DNA of 64,000 nt from Chaetomidium leptoderma (taxonomy: Eukaryota > Ascomycota > Sordariomycetes > Sordariales > Chaetomiaceae): the NCBI GenBank assembly GCA_033296705.1, contig MU856988.1, positions 7,162 through 71,161 of the forward strand, given 5' to 3'. Under the pieces are notes generated by a model. It was not told the origin of the DNA and searched no databases. It saw only the letters and a list, made by a program, of their open reading frames with translations. A program made the translations under genes and the position numbers. How positions within the stretch are numbered: the stretch's first letter is position 1; each line of letters starts with the position of its first letter. This document shows positions 56,218-64,000 of this stretch, piece after piece.

Positions 56218-57105
56218 TCAGTAATAATACCACCAGACGCCCGGAACCCCATCTTTTTCTCGAACCTTCCAGGAAGGATCGGATTGGCGATGCAGGTAAC
56301 TCTTCCATTCGTACCAGGCCCAGAGAAGCTCCGTGGGACCGAGCCTGAACCAGCCTCGAAATCCAGGAGGAGAAAATTGACTCTCGTCTCGGGTCATATA
56401 CCCCGTATCCAGCATCCAAAGCCACGCTTTCTTACCCATGCGCAGGTACTTGAGCCATTCTTCCCTATCCACTGCCGTCCTCAGCGGGGGCGTCTCATCG
56501 GGTAGTTCCTCAATCAGCGAACGCAAGCACTCCTCGTCAACCACAAGGACACTGCGAAATCTCGGGTCGTCATGGCTCTCGTTGGGCTCAAGGGCGGGAT
56601 CAAGATCTGGATCGTCGGTGTCGTCGTCGTCGTCGTCGTCGTCGTCATGATTCGGCGGAAGGTCTGGCTGCACGCCCACGCTAACCAACCACTCCCGGAA
56701 GTAGTCCCTGAGCTTGGCGAAACCCTCGGCGTCCGACTGAATCCCCGCAAGCCTGTCCTTGTCCTCTATCACGTCGCAATAGAACCTCTTTGCCAATTCC
56801 TCGTTGGGCTCCCCGTCGGTCACGGCCTTGCTTTCATACGCCTGTCCATATTTCGGAAACCTGCCCTGGTGGGGGCTATAGCGTGCCCACGCGTCCAGCC
56901 GTCGCATGGCGATGGGGAATAGAGCGTCCGATTCGGGCGTGTAGACTGTCCGCAGGATGGTGAATCCCCACAGGTGCTGGGCGTAGGTCGTGTGGCGGCT
57001 AGCTCCAAGGGCCTCGAGGCGGAGGGCGGTTTCGTTGTCGCGCGTTTTGGGCCGGCGCGGATAGAAGAGCGACCTGGGAACCGGGGGAAAGGTTGGAGGC
57101 GCCAT
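56218..57105 (-). CDS. fungal hypothetical protein with an aspartate run
   Basis: A single exon of 295 aa from the ATG at 57105 to a TGA at 56218-56220. The opening region (YAQHLWGFTILRTVYTPESD, then FPIAMRRLDAWARY) is a pattern I have seen in lineage-expanded fungal proteins of unknown function, where a GFTI-RTVY motif near the N terminus is followed by a helical core. Residues about 153-170 contain nine or more consecutive Asp in a longer acidic stretch. The C-terminal half has FRSVLVVDEECLRSL and a Trp-rich end (KKAWLWMLDTGY; GWFRLGPTELLWAWYEWKSY; VWWYYY). No catalytic motif or signal peptide is evident. The intact frame and balanced composition argue that it is a functional gene. Confidence 0.65.
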   Translation of the reverse strand: MAPPTFPPVPRSLFYPRRPKTRDNETALRLEALGASRHTTYAQHLWGFTILRTVYTPESDALFPIAMRRLDAWARYSPHQGRFPKYGQAYESKAVTDGEPNEELAKRFYCDVIEDKDRLAGIQSDAEGFAKLRDYFREWLVSVGVQPDLPPNHDDDDDDDDDTDDPDLDPALEPNESHDDPRFRSVLVVDEECLRSLIEELPDETPPLRTAVDREEWLKYLRMGKKAWLWMLDTGYMTRDESQFSPPGFRGWFRLGPTELLWAWYEWKSYLHRQSDPSWKVREKDGVPGVWWYYY

Positions 57106-58340
57106 TTTTTGGGAGACGTTTGAATGTTTATGTAGGGGATTTCGTCAAGTCTTTTGATGCAAAGGTGCGTATGTACGACTTGAAGTTAGCAGCAGCCAGA
57201 AAATTGTGTAAAAGGGGAGAGTTTCCCGGGGAGAGCGAGGAGGGTTTTGTTGAAATAAGCACGTGATTTAATGGTGGGGAAATCGAGCGTTGCTGACCTT
57301 TGGACTAGTAGTGCGACTCATCACACCCTAGGCCCACTCCCAGCACCCTCGATGCCGCAAGGTGCGGCAATCTCTCTTTTTACACGTTCAATCGCATTCA
57401 ACATCAGCCGATCAATGCGCATCATGTTCCGCCTGGCGAGAATACCGCAATCCATGGGGCAGCAGCAGCCCTCAATCTGCCCCAGCTGGTAATTGACCAA
57501 CGTTTCTCGGCGTGCCAAGTACAAAGACGTCGATTGGAACCTGCACAAGACCACAATCGAGACATTATACATGGACCTTTCAGAAACTGCTCAACTCATG
57601 AAAAAACATGCATGCATGCCTTTGAGATGCCTCGTAAGAGACAAACCCACACCCAGTTAAACTGCTGTGAAAGGACCAACGCTGCTGACCTTTTCAAAAG
57701 GGGCAGAAGCTTCTACAAAAGGCCAAGTTTCAAGGAAATGGGGGTTGGTTGGCAGAAAGAAACCTTTTGCAAGCAGAAAACTGCTGTTTGTCATTCATGA
57801 ATTGAGAAAAGCCATGAGAAGGAAAACGAGAAAGAAGGTCAAGGGAGATATACCACTAGCCGATGATGCAAAACATGATTTCCAGCGACTTCCAGCGAAG
57901 ACAGGAAGTTCAAAGAACAATCTCCCTATCCTATTCCTTTCCGCGCCCGCTATCAGAATGCCCCGGCTCTTGGCTGGCATGGAAACTCAAAACACGAGAA
58001 ACTGAAGTGACCTCCAGGCCATGTGGAGAGCTCAGCTTCTCAGTTTTCCCGAGACAGACAGCGGAGAACATGCAACAAGCCCGAAATACTACGTCGAAGC
58101 AAGTCCTATAGACTGATCGGACACAATACTCAGTGCACCTTGTGAGTACAACACACGGAAGAGATCTTTCAGTTTCACACCCAAAGATTCTTCTTCTTCC
58201 AGAATCTATCGCAGCTGTTCTTAACACGACTTGCAAAAAGGTAAAATTCATTGGTAGTATTGAACATGCTGTCGCTACATCCGGAAACGGCGTCCTTCCT
58301 AATCGGGTATGGCGCTCCGTCAGACTCGCATCCTCGTACG
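57106..58340. other. 1.2-kb interval left of the degenerate block
   Basis: No supported gene. CpA and TpG are present at ordinary frequency here, unlike the sequence to the right. Confidence 0.5.
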
Positions 58341-60546
58341 GCCCTGCCGCGCGCGCCGTATAAATAGAGCCCCTTTTCTCCGACGTCCCTTTCTTGTACT
58401 CTCGACTTTCTCCCTCCCTTATCCCCTTCGCTCGGCCCCCCGCCTCCTTATCTACTTCGCTCTTCCCCTACCCCCCTTGTCTGTAGCCCGCTAGCCCAAT
58501 GTCGCCCGCGCTCCGATGCCTATTTCGCTAGGCTTGATACCTCGTCCCTATCCTTTTTAGTGTCCCCTAGCCGCCCGCCGTCGCCTCTCTAATCGAGATA
58601 CTCTTAGCGTTTACAGTACATTTCGTCGATTGTAATTTTTAGCGCGACTCTAGTCTCGACATCGAGCTCCCTCTCCCTTCGGAGCTACTTAACACCCGCT
58701 TGGTTTCTCCCCATTAGCGATATCTTACCTTATCTATCTACCCCTTCCACTCTACCTTTCAGGGTACCTCCTTTTACCTATAGGATTAGAATCTATACCT
58801 ACCTAGTAGGTCCCTCGTCCCCCCGTTCCTCCGTACAATTTGCAAGACCTACGTATCCTAACTAGTTATAAAAATACTATAGGTATCGATTTTATTATAT
58901 ACGGAGATACCAGGAGGCCTTCTCTCGCTTAGCAGATCTAGAGCGTCTCGGTGTATAGATTATAGGAACCCTTTTAGCTACAATCGGACCGAATGCTAGT
59001 GTAGCTATAGCGAGGTATATAGGTGACTAGCCTGATCTAACTGCGGCCTATTTCTAGGCTATACGCCGGCCGTAGCGAATAGGGGTGGTAGGGCCGAGTC
59101 AAGGAGGCCGATACGGCCGCCGAAGTGATGACGTAGCCTTGCTAGCGCCGCCGCCTCCGCTTTACCGACGGCGAGGTAGATCGGGTCTAAGAAGGAGCTA
59201 GTTAGTAGGAACGACAGCGCGTGTAAGACTACTTAAGGAGATTCTACCTTACTATAGGCAGTGCCTAAAACGGGACAGGAGATGACACGCCAACCCCCGC
59301 TTCAGCTAAGCCGCTCTACGGCAACCCCTAGCGACGTTATAGACTACGCGGCCTTAGGGCAAAGGCTATAATTCGTAACGATACGATGTCCTACGACGCC
59401 TCCCTTTTTCCGGGCCCTTCTCCTTTCTATCTCGGCAATTGTATAATTAGCGGAGTTGCGAGGGACCGGTAAATCGATATCTCGTCCCTCCCTATACTAA
59501 GCTAGAGGGAGCCGCATAGGACGAGGCGTTTTACGGCTGAGCACGTTCCTCTTACGAGCTAGGTTTGGGAGGCTAGTAAGGACGGAGAGGGAGCTGGAGG
59601 CGGGGTCTGGCTCCTTGCCAATTCAGCGATCGGGTCTGCCCTTCCTCGGTATACAGATATATTTCGCTCGTTCCCCGACACTCTAGGAATACGAAGATAA
59701 CTAGCTTGTACACTAAACACTTCTAGGAACTATTCTTCCCTAAACCTTTGACATTTTCTACAATTCACCAGCGCGCAGTGTCACAAGCAGCGAGATAGTA
59801 ACGGTCTGTCTCGACAAGTAGGTCTTTTACAACCCCCCTGTGGCGGTAGGCCCCGGCCCTACGAGTCGCGGGCTGCTGGTTCGGAAGGAGGACCCTTCGC
59901 CGCCGTCGCCGCCGCCGCCGCCGCCGCCGTCGTAGCAGGATACGTACAATTCTCGACATAGTGATGCCGGGAATTCGGAAGACAGTGCGATCCTAATCCC
60001 TAGCGATAGCGAGTCCGATAACGATCTCGACGATAGCCGATCCAACACGTCTTTCGCGTCGCTTAAGGAGCTCGTTACAGCTATATCCAAGGAGCTTAAA
60101 TCCAGCGGTATTGCTAGTGCGGGTATATACCTAAATCTCGTATCCCTAGGTAGGCGAGTGCGCTGATATACCTACGTAGGCGAAAGTCTTAATACTGTTC
60201 CTAACGATAGCGACGTGCTAGAGCCTTTGGTCACTAGGCCTAGCCTAGACGACGCGTTTGTAGACTAGTAGCAACAGAGAGGTAGCCTACAGCCTTCTCT
60301 AGAGCCGTTGTCTAGCTCTCCTGAAACTCCGTATATGACGCGGACCCAACCAATTCTATCCGGCTATACTACGTTCGAGATAGGACGGGCATCTACTCCC
60401 AACAATACTCTACACGATACTACCGTTCTAGAGATAGACGCTGCTTCCCTTGCCGAATATAGCGCTATATACTATGGCCATGGAATGTAGTACAATTCCC
60501 GGTCGTCCGAAAAGCTATACGGAACAACGTTAAATTACAATGGTTC

Positions 60547-60563
60547 TATATACCTTGACGACG
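60547..60563. repeat. left copy of a 17-bp direct repeat flanking an insertion
   Basis: TATATACCTTGACGACG occurs here and again, identically, at 61080-61096. The two copies bound the only clearly unmutated segment in this part of the block, as a target-site duplication would. Confidence 0.75.
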
Positions 60564-61079
60564 GCTCCCCCTCCACCTCCTTGTTTTTCAAGGAGTCACG
60601 TTCACACCAGAAGGGTCCGAGGAATTGCCGTCGGCTCGGGGGTGCAGGGACTGGGCCCTCTGTACCCGAACAACGATCGGCAACAACCGCGTAACTCGGA
60701 GCGGAAAAACCCGAGTGCCAAGAGCTGGGACCGAGCGCTGAGAAAGACCCAGGGTTGTATCGTCCAGCCTAACAAAAACGGAAGTCTACGGGAGGGTGAG
60801 CCCTGTAGCAAGGTACAGAACTGCAGGGATAGGAATGGTGGAGACTAGAGACATGTGACTTCCGAGGATAGCCGATTGCATGCGAGGGCGCTGGTCGGCT
60901 GGGGCCTCGGCATTTGTAGTATGAGGGATTCCTAGATCAAGAAGTGGAGTTTGGAACTGAAGGGGAGCGCGCGAAAAAAGAGGAGGTTTTCGTCCAGCGT
61001 AAGCATGGTTTCCTCCTGTAAATAAGCCTGAAGAAGGACCGGCACGCCTGAGGGCACATCGGTGTAGGAATATTATTAT
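60564..61079 (+). mobile_element. non-RIPed retroposon-like insertion, about 516 bp
   Basis: The segment between two identical 17-bp direct repeats differs sharply from its flanks. In 60661-60720 I count four CpA, two TpA and two TpG, against zero, six and one in 61441-61500. It ends in an A/T simple-repeat tail (GGAATATTATTATTA) immediately before the right repeat. A long target duplication and a simple tail at one end are the marks of target-primed reverse transcription, so a SINE or a 5'-truncated LINE inserted in plus orientation is the best reading. I found no convincing RNA polymerase III B box and no terminal inverted repeats. The 102-codon frame at 60540-60848 crosses the junction and is not thought to be a gene. 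Confidence 0.6.
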
Positions 61080-61096
61080 TATATACCTTGACGACG
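61080..61096. repeat. right copy of the 17-bp direct repeat
   Basis: Identical to 60547-60563. Sequence beyond it (GAGGAGTGGGATAGG) resumes the degenerate character. Confidence 0.75.
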
Positions 61097-61217
61097 AGGA
61101 GTGGGATAGGCGGTTTCTATTTTCATCCTAGGCGCTCCGGCGGAGACGTACCGCCAAGAGCGTATATAACCCTGTAGAACCCGATGAGTCGCAGTCTATA
61201 TTGGACCCTTATTATTA

Positions 61218-61720
61218 GCCTTAGAGTCCAAGCCTGGCCGCCTCTAGTCTCGAGTTTGCAATATAGCTATGGTCCGATAGCCACTGCCCCTCTTAGTACC
61301 GTGATCGCCGCGGCGATAGTAGTTAGACGAGCAACCTAGAGTACTATCATCTAGTTCCAGGTAATAGAGAAGAGTAGATTAGGATGTATCCTACCGCGCC
61401 GCCGTAAGTAGTGGAGAGCTAGGTACGTACACCTACACTATAGGACGACGAGAGTACTAGCGAGCTCGAACTAGCGGATACCGAGCTACGCCTTCTGCCC
61501 TAGAGTCTATGTAGCGCTGCCTCCAGTTATAGGGTTGATCTACAATAGAGGTCTAGCAGCTATCGCCTCTCTCAACATCGTGACTACTATAGCGATAGCG
61601 TTTAGACAAGCGACCTAGAATATCGCTATCCCCTTATTCTAGACGACGGAGGAGAGTAGGATAAAGAGAGTTCTATTAAGCTACCATAAGTGTAGGAGAG
61701 TCGGGTAAGTATACTAAGTT
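61218..61720. repeat. diverged tandem duplication, period about 280 bp
   Basis: Unit A begins near 61218 (TTAGAGTCC) and unit B near 61499 (CTAGAGTCT). They line up through several landmarks: GACGAGCAACCTAGAGTA in A against GACAAGCGACCTAGAATA in B, and GTAGTGGAGAG against GTAGGAGAGTC near their ends. Both units are degenerate. A duplicated internal segment of the mutated element is likely. Confidence 0.45.
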
Positions 61721-64000
61721 TGTCGGGCGATAAGAGCAGTAACGAATGTAGGCTAGCTAATACTAAGCTATCTATATAGCTATCCGCTAGCTAGGAGCGG
61801 GCTAACCTTTAGTACAACGTTAATTATCATTGACGGCGACGTCGTTACGATACTAATGACGAGGAGGACTTGTCTCCTATTATAGAAAGTAACGCTGGGT
61901 AAAGTAAGGATAAGGATACCGTTTAGCCGCTATAAGAGAAGCGCCGTAAAATAAATACTTTAGCTTCTTTAACCTATAGAATAGCGCCTAAGTAGTAGGT
62001 ATATCTTTATACTAACTCTTTATTGCTATAAGCTTAATAACTACTAACCTAAGGTCTAAAGCGCCGCTAAAGTTAGCGTAGAATTTCTAAGCTACAATCC
62101 TTAAAGGTATCTACTTTAGAAGAGGAGATACTTAAGGCTACCTTTATAAGCTTCGAGGAATAGCTACTTAAAGCGGTCTTTAAGCGCGTTTAGGTAGACG
62201 GGGTAGAGATATTTTAGGTAGAGTTTACGTAGAATCCTTATACGAATTATAGGTAAAATAACCACGTATTAGAAAACCCGCGTTGTAAGTTACTAGTAGG
62301 GAGGATTTCCTCGACGGCGCGCGCTCTCCCTTTAAGAGTTACCTCTACGACTAAGAAGGTTTAAGGTAATAAGTATTTTAACGTCGAGGAGATTTTAGAG
62401 TAGCGATAGGGAGAAGAGAGATTAGAGTACCTAGTTAAGTAGGTAAGGTATAGGAACAAGTATAATTCTTAGGAACCCCCTACGTATTTCGAGCAATGCC
62501 TTTAGATCCTAGAGTAGTTCTACTAGGAGGAGGGATTACCTCTACCTTGAATGTAGATTTAGGCTGAATTTAGAGATAGTTAGGGTAGTTTGTTATTTCT
62601 TAAGAATAGAGTAGATATTTATATGTGCCTTATGTGATATTTATATAATTGCTACTTAATCGCTAGGTCGGCCGAGCAAGGCTAGGTGTTGTATTTTCTA
62701 GTTGTAGTCGTTGTCGTTGTACATTGTATTTGAGCGAGCAATTGTCGCGGAACCGATTCGTCTGTCAATTGTCTGTCGTACTACCATTGATCAGCGTCAT
62801 CGTATTATTTATTTTCGACTATAGCTTCCACCAGCGGTCGTATAGCAGTAGCCTACTCCGGGGCTAGGGCGGGCTCTATACCCCGGATAAATGCCTTCGA
62901 CTACGCCTTCAGCTAACCCTTCCAGACCATCAGCAACTTTATTCTACCGGCGTACGCCCTGCCGTGGACCGAACCCGGGACGCCGATTTTTGTGGATAAC
63001 AAGTCGAGTAGGTCGAACACTCTCTATTTATTTTTGTATACTTTTATTCCGCCGGTGACACTGACGCCCGCCCGCCCTGCCAGACCGCTCCCTTACCTTT
63101 GGCCAGGTCTCCCAATATACCCTTACCTCCGCTTCTACTGGCGAGCAGGATAGCCAGTCGAGTATCGCCAAGCAGCAAGCGGACACTCCAGACACCTCAT
63201 TCAGTAGGGCAGTAAAGAGAAGGAAAGGCCGGAAGTTGGCGGACGGATAGATAGGATTTCTATTTCAGAATGTATTTATTACGTGATGACTACCGCCTTG
63301 CGGCCCCGCCTCTTGCCTTGCTATGAATACCTGACCGTACCGCTTATTAGCTGATGGAATTGTAAGTCTACGGCGCAGCGAACGAGACGCCTCAGGGCGT
63401 ATAACGATAGCTAGGTACAGGATTGATCTGGTGGAGTATCTGGGAAAGCCGGTTTCTCTCTCATTCCTCCTCTATCGCCTTATCCCTCTTGTTATATACC
63501 TCCGTGACCTCGGGGAACCCTATCTTTCCGAGCTTCTGCTCAACCCGTACCAGTTACTCGCCGTTGCGCTCTACGCCGGCGTTGCTTACGTACTCCATAC
63601 ACAAGACCTCGTAGATAGCGAACTTGAATCCTCGTCTCAGGCCCTGGAGTACGCTACTCCGTACACTCCCGTCCGGCTACATCGGCAAGCGATAGTCTAT
63701 CATTCCACGAGAATATCTCAGCTCACCCAACCTCGACGACAACTTCCAAACCTAGTAGATAATAGAAGGAACTAGGGTGTTTCATCCTCAAAACATCCCT
63801 TATATGATCGCCGCTCTCTACCAAGTAAATACCGCTCTATCTAATCCAAGTTCCTTACATCGCTCTCCCAGTTTATATACTCGGTGTAGGTCCCCTATCT
63901 AGGTATCGAGCCCTTTATACCTATAGGCTCGCCCTATCGCTGGCACGAGTCGAAGTCGATGATAATAGCGGTATCGTCCTCTACTATAATATTAGACGGA

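Larger units (their letters stand above)
58341..64000. other. RIP-like degenerate repeat block, no intact gene
   Basis: From about 58.35 kb the sequence is depleted of CpA and dense in TpA, with stops in all frames. In the 60 bases 61441-61500 I count six TpA, no CpA and one TpG. Many stops are TAG or TAA in places where CAG or CAA would continue a reading frame (for example 62140-62260), as RIP would produce. A TATAAATA lies at 58359-58366, at its left edge. Less mutated islands occur at about 60564-61079, 62700-63250 and 63420-63775. The source was probably one or more transposable elements, but no reverse transcriptase, integrase or transposase motif is legible and I cannot name the family. 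Confidence 0.7.

Noticed and set aside
1..64000. tRNA, rRNA or CRISPR features
   Set aside because: I scanned for T-loop-like GGTTCGAATCC sequences and for regularly spaced direct repeats and found none convincing; a covariance-model search would be decisive.

Overview
The window looks like nuclear DNA of a filamentous ascomycete, most likely a sordariomycete close to the Sordariales. The reasons are short introns (about 50-90 nt) with GT...CTAAC/CTGAC...AG signals, multi-exon housekeeping genes on both strands, proteins of recognisable fungal families, and a right-hand block that is depleted of CpA and rich in TpA, as repeat-induced point mutation (RIP) would leave it. No tRNA, rRNA, CRISPR array or bacterial-type operon was recognised. 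All exon boundaries below were placed by hand from splice signals and reading frame.

Left and centre (1-46 kb) hold ordinary conserved genes. In order they are: a protein cut by the left edge; an Ase1/PRC1/MAP65 spindle-midzone protein; a rhodopsin-like (PTH11-related) membrane protein; a serine/proline-rich protein of unknown function; the ribosome-biogenesis factor Rrp5; a YML020W-type alpha/beta hydrolase; the mitochondrial processing peptidase alpha subunit; a Dma-type FHA-RING ubiquitin ligase; the HOPS/CORVET subunit Vps16; the autophagy protein Atg16; the H3K79 methyltransferase Dot1; a frameshifted APH-type kinase-like gene; an FHA-domain protein kinase; and a HAM1-like lipid-binding-type protein. 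VPS16 and ATG16 are divergent over 371 bp. RRP5 and the hydrolase are also divergent, as are the MPP-alpha and Dma-type genes.

From 46 to 57 kb the content becomes accessory: a BCS1-like AAA ATPase with a frameshift, an AT-rich scar, a large charged protein facing and overlapping an F-box gene, a possible fragment of LINE ORF1, and a family-type hypothetical protein with an acidic tract. From about 58.35 kb to the right edge lies a degenerate block with no intact recognised gene. Inside it is a roughly 516-bp insertion that has kept its CpA and TpG dinucleotides, is bounded by an exact 17-bp direct repeat and ends in an ATT-rich tail. It looks like a retroposon that landed after RIP.

The most distinctive signals are this post-RIP insertion, three introns that are multiples of three and contain no stop (two in the rhodopsin-like gene; one GC-AG intron in RRP5), two genes each broken by a single small indel, and the head-to-head overlap of the F-box gene with its neighbour.
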